DNA of 64,000 bases from Aplectana chamaeleonis (lineage: Eukaryota > Nematoda > Chromadorea > Rhabditida > Cosmocercidae): the NCBI GenBank assembly GCA_029168955.1, contig JAPDOI010000362.1:558001-622000 (forward strand). The letters are read 5' to 3'. Positions 23,101 to 34,424 of the stretch are shown here, piece after piece. The notes beneath the pieces were generated by a model. The model did not search any database, had not been told where the DNA came from, and saw only the letters and a program-made list of their open reading frames with translations. Positions within the stretch are counted from its first letter, which is position 1. Each line of letters opens with the position of its first letter. Made by a program: the position numbers and the translations under genes.

Positions 23101-26100
23101 AGACGAATTAGTGCGTTTCTCGCCGTTTCTTCGTGATTATGGTAACACTTGGTTGCCAACGCATTGTTTTGAGTGGAAAACTTGGAAACGAGAATCATCG
23201 TGAACACTGCCTTTAAAGGCAGCACACACGCTCGTAAGCATAGTCGAGATAACAGCATAGATAGGTCCGCACGGCCCGTACTATGTCGTCAACGACGTTT
23301 GAAGCGCTGAAAACTGTCCAGGATGACAGTATTTGACAATGTTTGAGCAATCTTGCCTTCCACGCCCGTATTTTCACACCCCTTTGAGTAACAGAATGAG
23401 AATCGATACTTGTGAAAACGTGTGATAATTGAGAGTGATAGCACTATCACATGGGAGTGCACGAGAGAAATAGCTTGGTTTACTTGAGTATAACATGTCT
23501 GCATACCTATTGACTCTCGTCCACTTTCGAGAATGCCGCTCCACTTTGGCTGACCTCTTGAAATGGAGGATTTTATCAGTGCACAAACATGCTATACTCA
23601 AGTAAACCAAGCTATTTCTCTCGTGCACTCCCATTTGATAGTGCTATCATTCTCAATTATCACACGTTTTCACAAGTATCGATTTTCATTCTGTTACTCA
23701 AAGGGGTGTGAAAATACGGGCGTGGAATGCAAGATTGCTCAAACATTGTCACATACTGTCATCCTGGACAGTTTTCAGCGCTTCAAACGTCGTTGACGAC
23801 ATAATACGGGCCGTGCGGACCTATCTATGCTGTTATCTCGACTATGCTTACGAGCGTGTATGCTGCCTTTAAGTAAGTGCGATATCACGGAAAATGTCCG
23901 TGTCTTGCCTTCGCAGTGAGAGGCAGTGTTCGCGATGAACTTCACTTCCGATATCTCCACGGTTTGCGGAAGGTCTGGTGCCCCATATAGCAAGGCAAGC
24001 TAAAAAGGACACGAAAGACGCGTTTTTGAGCCAAAACAGGCCCTCCCTTGTTTACGTTGATTTTCGAGCGTGTAGGGATTGACCGCTAGAAGGATGATAC
24101 CTACCAGTGCAATTAAGCGATCAGCTCCCTCATTAGCACTTCCTTCACTCCATCATTCCTGCAATCTGGGTCTTCATTTGTTCTTTTCGAGGGGGCGGAT
24201 CTGGGGCAACAGGCGTGTCTGGGGCACCAAAACGCTTGTTTGCAGCCGTTATTTTGCCGCTCCTGACTCGCTTTCTACCGTTCTTTCGACACTGAGAGCC
24301 TAGAATTCTTCTCGCCTATCCTTTCACTGTGGAAAGTCAACGAGAATGATCATCGTGAACGCTGCCTCTAAAACACTACCTGAAGGTGTTGTTGATGTTG
24401 TTCCTCCATGGACGCAAAGTCCGAAATCGCAACTCGCTGGTTCGATTTTTGTGCAACCATGCGTTTTCGAACACGTCTTAGCCGTATTGTAATAAACCTT
24501 CTTATTGATTTGTGGGGTCCTGCAAAGATTTAGCATCGAGTATTGGTAAAAAAATCATAAACTATAAAATGGGCTCACGGCAATCCATACACACATGCTC
24601 CCGCTGATGGAGTGGGGGCTGCTGGATTTCCGCATAATTCTTCATAACATCCAACTGCTGTAGTTTTTCCTTGTATCATCTATGAAAAAAAATTGAAAAT
24701 TAAACACCTCTGTGTCACTTTTGCAGTTTTTCACCGCGACAACTCACGTTTAGGAATCGCAGCACAGATCTCAACGTGAACGAGTCGGTGAATTTGTTAT
24801 CCGGCGCTGACGCTGCCCAGTCGAGTGTTTTCGCCTTGAGTAGACCCACCCATGTTGTCAAAGCCTTTTCGAGAGGAAAGCGCTCATTAGCAACATATCT
24901 GAACCACCAGAATAATGTTATCTCTATCTATTGTTTTCATCTTTCTCCGTTTATATACTCGAATCTACTTGTATGTAGACTTACGCGTCAAGGTTGAGTC
25001 CATTACCGATCGGTGGCTGACTTGGGGGAAATGTGGGACAATTATGAACAAACTTCTTCGCCATCTCTTCAAGGTCGCAATCCCATACCTAGGTTTTTGA
25101 AAACTCGAGCGCCAATATCAAATGAGACGGTATAGAAAATTGGTTAGACAGAGTGCGCCTAGTACTGCATACAAAGCGTTTCGAAAATAAAGACGCAGCC
25201 TCTAAAATTTCGTTATCCGATCAGAATTCTATCGGTTGCAGAAGATATCATTGCCATTAAACTAGTCGTGCCAAAAGATCCTACTGTATTTATCGAGAGT
25301 TGTCGACAGGAATCTGTGCGATTCTGATTCTTATGATAAGAATGCGAACTCCGGAAAGCCAAAGAAGCTAACACCCCCCCCCCCCTATGTTCGGCGTGTT
25401 AGTCGGCTTGTTTCCAGCTCGTCTTTCTCTGCCAATTCAAGACTTGATGTCTCGGCAAAAAAAGACTCGATGCTCTTGTACAAGTCGGCATGAAGTCCTA
25501 ATTTGCAGCGCTAAATGCACTGTATGGGTGAATTTGCCGCTAGGATAGGTGAGAATGGGGTGAATATGCCGCAAAAATAAGGTGAATGTTACGCGAAACG
25601 ATGTCAGTTTACAGCGAAAATGGGGTGAAAGCGTTGCAGGATTTAGCGGGCCGGAGCCGCCACGACCCACTGCAAGGTGGCCAGCCTCGCAGTGGAAACA
25701 AAATTAACCCCCTCACGGTATAGATATTTCAGGAGCCCTCTCTGTGAGCTCTTGAGTTTGGTCGCTATAGCAAGCAGCAAACTTCATTTCTGCCTGCAAC
25801 GTACTCAGCGCGGGTTTGCTGAAATCGTTTATCACATGCAAAAACAGACCGCACTCTTCGGTCAAGATTGATAATGATAGTTCACTATAACTCGCGGCAA
25901 ATTCACTCTTTGCGCTGATTGATATCCAGCCGCTCAGCAAATTCACCGTTTGCGCGAATAAGCTTTGAAGACCGCGCTAAAGGTCAATTTCACGCCTAAT
26001 GATAATAGAGAATAATAAAGGCCGCTTTTTCCGAAGCATCAAGTCTTGAATTGGCAGAGTTAATCCGTCCTTCATCAGGCTAAATTCATTTCATGACTTC

Positions 26101-27368
26101 TATGTCGTCGTCTCCGACCCCCCCCCCCCTTCCACATCTCATTCACCTTCAAAGGCAGTACGGCTACAGTTCGCAGAGAGGAACATGGCGAAGGAGTGGT
26201 CCATGGTGTATATAAGTTTTTTTTCAGGTCAGACTAGACCAATTTTTCCGAAATTCGTGTTTGAGTGATTCGGATGATTCCGACGGGACCTTCGAAACAA
26301 ACTCATGTTTTTTTCAGCTAGCGGAACGTCGGAGGTGGTACTGTCATGGTATGGGGAGCTCCCTGCTGTGACAGCGTTCTGGAAATTGCGTTTATTTTCA
26401 CTCATATGGACTCTACTGAGTACCGTCTCATGCTGAAAATCCACCTCTTGCCTTTCCTCATATAGCAGAATGAAGGAGAGCGTGTATTCCAACAAGTCAA
26501 CGCGTCAGTCCACGTGAGTCGTTCGACGAAGGCATGGATTCACGATAGTAAAGTAAAGCTTATGGACTGGCCTGCATGTTTTCCCGATCCAAACCCCATG
26601 GTGAATGTCTGGGCTATGCTGGTACGTGACATTTATTGTCAAGCCCGAACGTAAGCAAACGCTGAGAACCTCGAGGCAGCAATCATACGTTCCTGGAACC
26701 CCTTACTCATCCAGGTTATGCAGAAGATGGTGAGCTCGATGCTAAATCGCGTTTATGATGTGATTTCCGAGCATAGAGAACCGATCTGCTACTGAGCGTT
26801 CATTGCCTGTTGTTTTTCTTGATGAATCTGCCGCAATCCGTGAGTACGTATACACTTTTGCAGCGCTGTATCTTCAAGTTCAAGACCAAAGTGCCTAATA
26901 TTTTCGTTTGAGAAGCAGGAATGTTGTGAACTAGGGTTTTCTGGCACGACGAGTTTAATGGTAGATATCTTCTGCAGCCGAAGGCACTCAGATTGGATAA
27001 CGACATATTTGAGGATGCGCCTATACTTTTGAAACTCACTGTTTAGTCCAATAGAGAGGCTTATTAGCGCTTGTCACAGCAGTGAGTTACAAACCCACCA
27101 TTTTGTACATCTGACTGCTTTTGGGCAGTGGTTGCATTGTTCCATCCATCTCTTGTCCAGTGGCAACATTTTCCCGGAGATTGTTGTGAATCGCAAGAAT
27201 CTGTTGACGCTTTGTTGGGGTCAGATTCGTCCCGTTGCAGTTGAATGATGACTCGCTTCTGTCTATCACCTTCAACACTGGATGCAGCCACCATGTTAGA
27301 CAGAATGTTGAGGCAGTAGAACTCACCGTTATGAAAGCTAGCAATTCTAGGATATGAAAGATCCACAT
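20171..27368 (-). CDS. Gene C: two-CAP-domain secreted protein (ASP/VAL family) with short linker, 12 exons
   Basis: Minus-strand exons: 27368-27327, 27269-27099, 25088-24985, 24898-24748, 24679-24579, 24519-24380, 21420-21348, 21235-21160, 21026-20877, 20810-20706, 20407-20313, 20258-20171. They sum to 1296 nt (431 aa) with all phases compatible and GT-AG borders; a few acceptors end AAG or TAG. The signal peptide begins MWIFHILELLAFIT. CAP domain 1 (about 23-190) has LAIHNNLRENVATG and MIQGKTTAVGCYEELCGN, lacking the motif His. The linker exon has four spaced cysteines (CSKTHGC, CDFGLC) and only GGTTSTTPS in place of the long Thr tract. CAP domain 2 (about 237-431) has EAHNYR, KYDCTLET, AIKFWWSRVREV, MAWATTTHVGCA and ends with a Cys-rich tail. 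It is more divergent from A and E than they are from each other. Intron 2 holds a Tc1 relic and intron 6 three TTAA elements. Confidence 0.85.
21490..21860 (-). repeat. Dispersed GC-rich repeat, copy 2
   Basis: Same orientation as 1-440 and reverse to 51380-51790, with the same ordered blocks (gctgtagccagcccgg, gagcacgcatgtg, ccctcgatgt, atccagctgtgg, actgaggtgaaa). It lies in gene C intron 6. Confidence 0.6.
22380..22724 (+). repeat. Possible 3' scrap of an RTE-type element with (AAGT)n tail
   Basis: 22670-22720 is a run of aagt/aagc tetranucleotides like the (taag)n tail of the RTE element at 33350-33371. The 300 bp before it shows no clear protein match, so this is a weak call based on the tail. 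Confidence 0.3.
22729..23212. mobile_element. TTAA-flanked TIR element 1 (484 bp)
   Basis: The ends are AGGCAGTGTTCACGAT and its exact complement, flanked by TTAA at 22725-22728 and 23213-23216. This suggests a TTAA target-site duplication. The interior is non-coding. It belongs to a family with at least six other copies in this window. Confidence 0.75.
23217..23868. mobile_element. 652-bp near-perfect palindrome, TTAA-flanked TIR element 2
   Basis: Two arms of about 285 bp (23217 to about 23505 and about 23578-23868) are almost exact inverted copies separated by about 75 bp. The ends begin AGGCAGCACACACGCTCG and are flanked by TTAA (23213-23216, shared with element 1, and 23869-23872). It lies in intron 6 of gene C and could form a long hairpin in the pre-mRNA. 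Confidence 0.8.
23921..24367. mobile_element. TIR element 3 (about 447 bp)
   Basis: The ends are aggcagtgttcgcgatga and (c)atcgtgaacgctgcct. The right flank is CTAA and the left flank is not TTAA, so the target site has decayed. It stops 12 bp short of the exon 6 donor of gene C. Confidence 0.6.
25430..26056. mobile_element. 627-bp element with perfect 20-bp terminal inverted repeats
   Basis: tgccaattcaagacttgatg (25430-25449) and its exact complement (26037-26056) bound the segment. The interior repeats a ggtgaa(t/a)(t/g)tgccgc-like phrase. It is non-coding and lies in gene C intron 2, beside a C11 homopolymer run. Confidence 0.65.
26190..26795 (+). pseudogene. Decayed Tc1-like transposase
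   Basis: Plus-strand reading gives GGGTVMVWGAP, then STEYRLMLKIHLLPF, VFQQVNASVHVSRSTKAW, MDWPACFPDPNPMVNVWAML and VRDIY. This is the order of a Tc1/mariner DDE transposase C-terminal half. The catalytic Asp of the FQQDNA motif is Val and the Glu of the NPIENxW motif is Val, and stops interrupt the frame, so it is dead. It lies in gene C intron 2. Confidence 0.75.
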
Positions 27369-27400
27369 GTTGGCTGCATGAAATATACCATGGTTCCAAT

Positions 27401-27408
27401 CTTATATA
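27401..27408 (-). promoter_or_regulatory. TATA box of gene C
   Basis: TATATAAG on the minus strand lies 33 nt upstream of the gene C ATG, similar to the spacing in A, B and E. The further upstream motif block seen in A, B and E is not obvious here. Confidence 0.5.
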
Positions 27409-27540
27409 TGTAGCCTTCGTGGCGTTTGATACATTGTTCGACGGACTACCTAGATCCCGCCCAATAGAGCACTCTCGCACAAACATATTCTGCCTGCCAG
27501 AGCAAGAGCCAGCTTTTGTGCATGCTGGATGAGTATGGAG

Positions 27541-29340
27541 TGAGTACGAAGTCGGAGCGGCATGCATGAACTACGTTGGCAGGGAGCCGCTCGTCAGTGT
27601 AAAGATTTCAATGGCTTTCTGTGGCGTCTCTGGCTGCGATCCCTACTAAGCGCATCCGCATGCGCGATTAGCATCAGGTGCAAGCATCATTTCTCCTCCA
27701 TAGACTTGTCTTGAAATTGTTCTTTTCTATCTACACTCGTTAGTTAACATTCACTTTTGAGGTGTTAGCTGTCAAGCAGACTTTGCAGTGCTGCTAAGTA
27801 AAGCTTACCGCCAGTGTTCAAGATTGTTTCCGATCCCGAGTTACCGACTCGAAACAATGCGCTGGCTATTAAGTGCTACCACAACAGCGAAGAAATGACG
27901 GAAAAAGCACCTAAACGCCTCATTTCGGTGAGAGATTGCCCTGGCCTGAACTAGTTAATCGGTAGGATGGACGAGTTGTTGGCGATCGCCACCGGTGAAT
28001 TATGAGGCCAGAACAAGTTGATAGAATATATTAAGCTGCGCAGTACTACTTAGTATCCGTAGGGAAGAAGGAAGCAACAGAGAGTTAAGATTTCCAAGGA
28101 ACGGGTACCGTCGCAACAAATAGTTTCACTGAGAGTATGGCGGATCAGTGAAAGTACATTTCGTGAACTTATGAGCCGGTATACATCAAAAATGGGTGCG
28201 TGCTCTTTATACGCGAGATCACCTGCCCTCTCATCAATTGTGCACTCTATCACTCTGTCTGCCTGAATTTGTGCGCTTTTTGGTCAATGTGCATGCGCAC
28301 ATTCAATGGTACATTTTCAAGAACCAGGTAATCGATTTTGCGAATAATCCCAAAGTTGATTATTACCCTTGCCTTCTTTCTCAATCGGGCTGGTGGACAC
28401 CCGTACAAGCAATTATTCACGTTGCCTCTCGCCTCAAATTGATACAGGTGGAGACAAATAACCGTATCATCAAACACCTCGGCCGGCAGTTTGAACGTTC
28501 AATCTCCGCGACTTGTCATGGCAGTGTCGGGACTATGAAACAAAGCAGGTAACAAGGCCTCCTGCCTAAAGGCATAGAACACCCAGAAAAAATATTTTTC
28601 AGATTTCATGCTAATTTTGGAGAGGGCCACACGCTGATTACAGCGGTATTTCTGAAATCCCCCCCCCCCTTCAAAATATAGGCATTTTGAAGGAGCCGTA
28701 ACTCTGTTCATAGGGGTCTCAGACGATTTCAATGATACCGCAGTGATCAGCGTGTGACTGTCTCCAAGATCAGTATGGAAATTAGAAAATAACTCTCTGG
28801 GTGTACTGTGCCTTTAGGCTATATAACGGCGAGCTTGCAACTTGCTACCGCGCATCAGCACCTAGCCAATTGTGTGTCAACGCTCAGCATCGACGTTGCG
28901 TAATCGTGAAAACCGCTGCCAAATTATGCGCCGGATTTAAGCTTTTGGCTGTTCGTAAACGTGTATTAACGTTAATCGATAGAAGAGGATCACGACACAG
29001 ACAATATTGCTACAACTGCCAGGTGATCGAACGATTATTATCCGTAAAAACCTCTGCTAGGACCTCTGACCGAAGGATAATAACACAAGCACAAATCAGA
29101 CTATACGGCAATAATAGAGTCAGAAATAGAACCAACTGTATGCTAACCAATGCGAGCATACAGCGCAGTTTATAATTATATCAACACGCACTCAGAAGGC
29201 CGACATTGAGCTCCGCGTATTATCTCGTTTGATGACAAGATTATCATTTGTCTTCGAGCACTCTGAACCCGTCTCCACAAAAGCACGCGAAAACACCAAC
29301 AAAAATATATGAAACTGGGTATGAGCTTTTTATGATTGAA
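27541..29340. other. Intergenic stretch with weak repeats
   Basis: 27553-27600 carries one end (gcggcatgcatgaac ... cagggagccgctc) of the palindrome family seen at 29345 and 55277. 28940-29215 resembles 44870-45100 ('agaaat(a/g)gaaccaa', 'aacacgc(a/t)ctca'), so it is probably an old dispersed repeat. An open frame at 28801-29175 sits in that repeat and is not recognised. A C10 run lies near 28660. Confidence 0.45.
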
Positions 29341-29344
29341 TTCA

Positions 29345-29549
29345 GGGGCGGCATGCATGAACGCAGCGAACGGTGTCAGGGAGCCGCTCCGCGTGCCATG
29401 CGCGCAGCGTCGAGCAACGGGGCGGCCCCGAAAATCAGGCACATCAATACACGCCACGAAATTCGGGGACGCCCCGTTGCTCGACGCTGCGCGCATGGCA
29501 CGCGGAGCGGCTCCCTGACACCGTTCGCTGCGTTCATGCATGCCGCCCC
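29345..29549. mobile_element. 205-bp near-perfect palindrome
   Basis: Arms of 88 bp (29345-29432 and 29462-29549) differ at a single position and enclose 29 bp. The ends are ggggcggcatgcatgaacgc. The high arm identity suggests recent origin or hairpin-mediated correction. Related ends occur at 27553 and at 55277-55743. Confidence 0.8.
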
Positions 29550-29578
29550 AGCATTTATTCTACTACCACATTATTTAA

Positions 29579-30063
29579 GGCAGTGTTAACGATGAGAACC
29601 GTTTTTCTGTTTTCCAGCCTTTCTTGAAAATGGCCCCATGCTGATTCCAATGATGTCTCTGAAATCGTACACGACCTTCTGGGAACCAAGTTATGGTCCC
29701 TCAGAGATTGAGGTATGGAAACATGGTGGACGAGTTGTCCGAGGCTTGTAACTTCCGTCTTTTGCAGCCGATCTATGCGAGCTGACCTGAGTAAAGAGAG
29801 AAGCTGAGAATGAAGGGAAGAACGGGGCTAATGATTGAAAACCATCGCTCATCTCACGATCTCGAACAATCATTTGTTCACGTCGGTGGGCGTGTGATGC
29901 GCTTTTGGGGTTTTCAATGCGCTCGAAGTTGCAACTTAGGGCTCTTTTGAGGCTATTCCTGGCTCGTTTTCATGCATTCTTTCGACGTTAACTTTACGGA
30001 GTGTCCCTCCAATACCCAGTCCTGGTGGAATTTCGAAAACTTTTTTCATCGTGAACACTGCCT
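29579..30063. mobile_element. TTAA-flanked TIR element 4 (about 485 bp)
   Basis: The ends GGCAGTGTTAACGATG and CATCGTGAACACTGCC(T) are flanked by TTAA (29575-29578, 30064-30067). The interior is non-coding. The RTE element begins 41 bp beyond its right end. Confidence 0.7.
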
Positions 30064-30104
30064 TTAAACGAATCCTGCGCCAAATTTTTATTAGTCGAAT
30101 TACC

Positions 30105-33100
30105 GGGGGTGTGTATACAAGTCTGTTGGTACCTGCTCGTTGGTGCCCCTGCTTCTACTGAACCCAGCAGACGTTTGAGTGTACACAGGGAACGTTCGAG
30201 CGATATAGCGTGCACAACTATATCGCGAAAGTATCCCGCACATTGCATAAAGGTGTCGCCGTCCGGCACACTAAGGCCTCTGGTCCATGACACCTTAGGA
30301 TCCGTACCTAGGGAGTCATGGAGTCTTTGGCCACAAGCCACAATTTCGCCACCCTGAACTGTCGATCGCTGTCGAGTGATATCCAAAAAACTGCGCTATC
30401 CAGACTTCTGAGCTATTTCCATGCACCGCTTGCTGCTTTGCAGGAAACCCGCCTCAAGGATAGACCCGTCATCAGCGTCGGAGAGTACACCATCTACTGC
30501 GGTAACGCTGACGATAGGAGAGTGGGAGGCTGTGCAATAGCTGTAAGGAAGGATTTCAATGGTATGGTCAAGGAGTTCGGCTCAACGTCGTGTCGGAATG
30601 CATTCGTACGACTGCGGGATCACAGAGGATTCAATCTGTGGATAGTGAGTGCTCATGCGCCCACTGAAACCGCCGAAGACAATTCGAAGGATGCGTTTTA
30701 TGAGGAACTCAATACGTTGCTGGCCAGGATACCTTGTCAACATGCTGTTGTCGTGGGGATTGACGCAAATGCGAAGATGGGACTTGATCAGGAATCCGAA
30801 GTACTCGGTAAATGGTTCTACCCAGTGGAGCAAACATCGGACAATGGCTACCGCCTTGTCGACTTTTGTGAACGCAGTGGTCTGATTATTGCATCGACAT
30901 TCAAGAGGAATCATCGCCGCCATCAGCTTACGTGGCAGGGACCAACCCGGCTATCTCCAGAAGAGCAGCGGAAGCGGAAGATGACAACTTTGAAACTACA
31001 GCTTGACTATGTTCTGACCAGGAATATTCCAGTATCGGACATTCGAAGATCTAGAGCTGTGTGGGATGTCGCATTCGATTCGGATCACAGTCCTGTTCTG
31101 TTGAACTTCACTGCGAGGATTCATAAGAGGAAGCGAGGGGCTCAGCCTCTCCAGAGGATTGACATGACAAGTCTCAGAGATGAAGAGTGCAGAAGGAATT
31201 TCCGACAACGCGTTTCTATTCACATCGGAGTACGGACTAAGAAGAAACTTTGCGGCGCGGATTCTTTTGTCGAGTGCATCCAGGACGCTTCGAAAGAGGC
31301 ACTCCCGGTTGTACAGCCTAAGAAGAAGTTCGCCTACGTCTCAGAAGAAACAACATCTACCTACAACAGAGTATGTGCTCTCCGAACTGCAGGAAACTTC
31401 GTGGAGGAGAAGCGTCTGAGGAGGAAGTTGCGTCGGCAGCTTCAAAGTGACCGCGAACGAGAGTGGACGTGCAGAGCTAAGGAGTTCGAGAAGGCTTGGG
31501 AGGAGAAGAATCCGAAGAAAGCCTACACGTTGCTGCGACAGTATAGCGGGAAGATGAAGAGATGTTCTCCTGTCTTGAACACTACCAATGGAGTTGCAGT
31601 TGGTGATGCGACGCTGCCAATATGGAAGGATTACTTCAGTTCACTACTGAATCGTCCAGCGCCATCAGTACCTGAGCTCCCGCATGTTCAGAGAGCACAT
31701 TACGATGTCAGTGAGGAACCGCCGACTGAGTCTGAAGTTTTGGATTGTGTCCGGAAAATGAAGAATGGAAAGGCAGGTGGAGATGACAACATCACTGCTG
31801 AAATGCTGAAAGCTCTTCCTCCGTCTGGGATTCGTAAAATGACCAACACCATCCGTGCCATATGGATGAGCGAAAGGATACCCGATTCGTGGAGACATGC
31901 GATCATCGTACCTCTTCACAAGAAGCTATCCGTCACGGATCCTAAGAACTACAGAGGAATCTCTACTTCGTGTCATGTACAAGGTTTTAGAACGTATCAT
32001 TCTCGAGCGACTTATCAAACATCGTGAAGGAACGACCAGAGATGAGCAAGCCGGTTTTCGACCTGGAAGATCGACCATCGTCCAAGTGTTCGTCGTGAGA
32101 AGAGTAATTGAATCGTGGCAGCGGTTTTCGAAGCCATTACAGCTTGCTTTTTTGGACTTTGAAGCCGCGTTCGACTCTCCTCATCGTGATCGATTGCTCA
32201 ATGCTCTGCGAGCAGATGGAGTCCCGGAAAAGTATGTTCGGTTAATCGAGGACATGAACAAAGGAACAACAGCAGCAGTTCGTACACCTGTCGGATTTAC
32301 GTCAGCTTTCGAGGTGAAAACAGGAGTAAGGCAAGGAGCCGTTGCAGGACCTTTTCTTTTCAACTTCGCCGTTGATGACATCATGCGTAGAGTTGCAGAA
32401 CAGTTTCCTGCGGATGTGATCCTAACACCATCAGGACGCTCCCTTGTCGACCTGGAGTACGCCGACGACATTGTGTTATTCGCTGAAAACAACGCAAAAC
32501 TTCAAAGGATTGTGAACCTCGTTTCGAAGTATGCCGCGTCTTCGTCCCGACAAATGCAAGCAGATGTGGGTCTCTCAGAGGCCTTCAACTGGAGTTTGTG
32601 TGGACGGACAACGTATCGAACTGGTGGACGATTTCTGTTATTTGGGCTGTTTGCTGAAGAACGATGGTAGTTATGCAGCGGATATTCGACAACGATGTGC
32701 GAAAGCTACGTCTGCATTCAATTCTCAAACCAAGTGTTTGTGGTCTACCACCATCGCGAAGGAAGTCAAGTTGCGCGTCTACCTATCCGCTATTCGCCCT
32801 ATCATGATGTACGGATCGGAGACGTGGGCAGCACCGAAAACGCAGATGGAAAGGTTGGATTGCACGGAGAGGAAGCTTTTTAGGCGTTTGCTTGGATATT
32901 TCTGGCCGCGTGTATGCCATAACGGAGACCTTTACAAGGAAATCGACGCAGTACATCAACGCTTGACACGAGGGAGGTGCCAGCATCTCCTAACGCCATC
33001 TCAAGCAGCAATGGAAAGTCGACTTCGACTGCTCGGGCATATACTAAGAAGAACGCCGGATCGTCTCGTACAACACGCTTTAAAAATGCTTCCAAATCCT

Positions 33101-33371
33101 GTCTGGAAACGGCCACCTGGGCGTAGGCGAAAGTTCTGGACGGATGTGGTTAAAGAGGATTTAAAGTCACTCGGCATCGAAAGACAGTTCAGGCGCGATG
33201 TTTCGTTTCGCAGGAAATGGAATAGTGACAGCTGGATGGAATGTGTTCAAATTGTGGCTGAAGACCGTGAAAAATGGACACGGCTGACTACTAGGACGGC
33301 ACACCTCGGTGAAGATGCGGAATGACCGCGTCAGGCGAAAGCCAACCGATTAAGTCAAAGTAAGTAAGTCA
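30105..33371 (+). mobile_element. Near full-length RTE-type non-LTR retrotransposon
   Basis: Identical 12-bp target-site duplications (agtcgaattacc, 30093-30104 and 33372-33383) delimit the element, and its 3' end is a short (taag)n tail. One polyprotein starts at ATG 30318. The apurinic-type endonuclease domain (about residues 8-260) shows LNCRSL, LQETRLKD, SAHAPTE, VVVGIDANAKMG, LDYVLTR and FDSDHSPVLL. The reverse transcriptase shows FRPGRST, LAFLDFEAAFDS, GVRQGAVAGPFLFNFAVDD and LEYADDIVLF. A C-terminal region ends at TGA 33325. The frame shifts by one position near 31960 and again near 32535, so the copy is inactive but young. The RTE assignment rests on the endonuclease-RT order, the short 3' UTR and the tail. 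Confidence 0.9.
30318..33325 (+). pseudogene. RTE endonuclease/reverse transcriptase with two frameshifts
   Basis: The coding part of the RTE element runs in three successive frames: 30318 to about 31960, about 31960 to 32535, and about 32535 to 33325. Endonuclease and RT catalytic motifs are all conserved at the residue level, including the YADD box. Apart from the two shifts I see no internal stop, which points to recent loss of function or to assembly errors. Confidence 0.85.
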
Positions 33372-33539
33372 AGTCGAATTACCCTTGTCGGCCCTTGATC
33401 ATTAGACGAAGTGTTGGACATTACCAGAAAGATCAGTCAGTCATTTTGTCTCGGACGGATCGCGCATTTTTTCCAAAAAATTTTCTCGAGAGACTGCATT
33501 TTTATCGCTTTTCCGTTATCCAACGTCTTTGATGAACAA

Positions 33540-33970
33540 GCCACAATTTGATTTGATTTATTACACAGTAGAACCGTGTGGAAGACAAACAATAAACGAA
33601 ACACCTAAACGGCAAGCTAAAGAGACTAAAGATAGTAGAACGAAAATAGAGCATGGAGTGGATAAACTGTTTACGAGGCATACACCGTGACCATGAAGGA
33701 ATATGATCTTGTGAAACTCGTTTTTGGGACAACAGATAACTCTCAAGCGCCTTTTTGAATTTAGTAAACGTCTCAACTACCAAACCTGACCGAAGTACTT
33801 TGTTGAATTCAGGCCCCGCCTTATTGACAAAAAAAGTGCTGTCTTACGTTCCGCCTGGCCCCGGCGAGGGCAAGTTTTAACCGGCGCTCCCCTAGTGGTT
33901 GACAGTATCAGGTTGAACAGCCGGCTAGCCTTGATACCAGCACTCCCGTGAATGATTTTAAGCATCATTA
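33540..33970 (-). pseudogene. 3' scrap of a CR1-like non-LTR retrotransposon
   Basis: The minus strand reads MLKIIHGSAGIKASRLFNL ... STTRGAP, then FNKVLRSGLVVETFTKFKKALE after a frame change. This matches the C-terminal tail of CR1/jockey-type polymerases (MFKIIHG...FF..RS..TRGH, then LPPEVV...SFKRRLD). It lacks the rest of the RT and is 5' truncated, as usual for this class. Confidence 0.6.
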
Positions 33971-34424
33971 TTATATTAAACCTTCTTTTCAGGGGTTAGG
34001 GCGCTGATCATAAAGCATATTCATATTTTCATATTCACATTTTTGATGAAATCTTCGTTGGGTACAACATACAACTTTGCAGGTCAAAGTTTCTGAGTCC
34101 GCCGAAAGTTCTCCATGAGGTTTATTAAGGCATTACAGACCCTAAGTTCGTCCATTTTTCAAATTTTCAGTCCTAACCATTTGCTGTTCCCTACTGGAAA
34201 TTCTGGAAATCGAGAGACAAAAGTTTCCTTTCATGATCGGCACGCCCGAAATTTCGCGACAGGTCTTGTTTCAGAGTACCTTGTGAGTACAGAGTTGGAA
34301 CACCTTCCTGCTCCAATCGAAGTGGTTCCCAGCGGACCGCGTGTCCACACATGTCACCCACGGAAACGATTAGCCGTGGAGCGCACTGGTCGGCTGTAGA
34401 AGCAGGCGGTCTCTTTAGTGTTAA

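Noticed and set aside
26229..26495. Minus-strand 88-codon frame
   Set aside because: It is antisense to the Tc1-like transposase relic.
24575..27368. Gene C as a single-domain ASP ending in TGA at 24577-24575
   Set aside because: A GT donor just before that stop joins in phase with the Cys-bearing linker exon at 24519-24380, as in A and E, so the two-domain model is preferred.
28801..29175. 124-codon frame as a small gene
   Set aside because: It lies in a moderately repeated segment related to 44870-45100, without recognisable domain or splice support.
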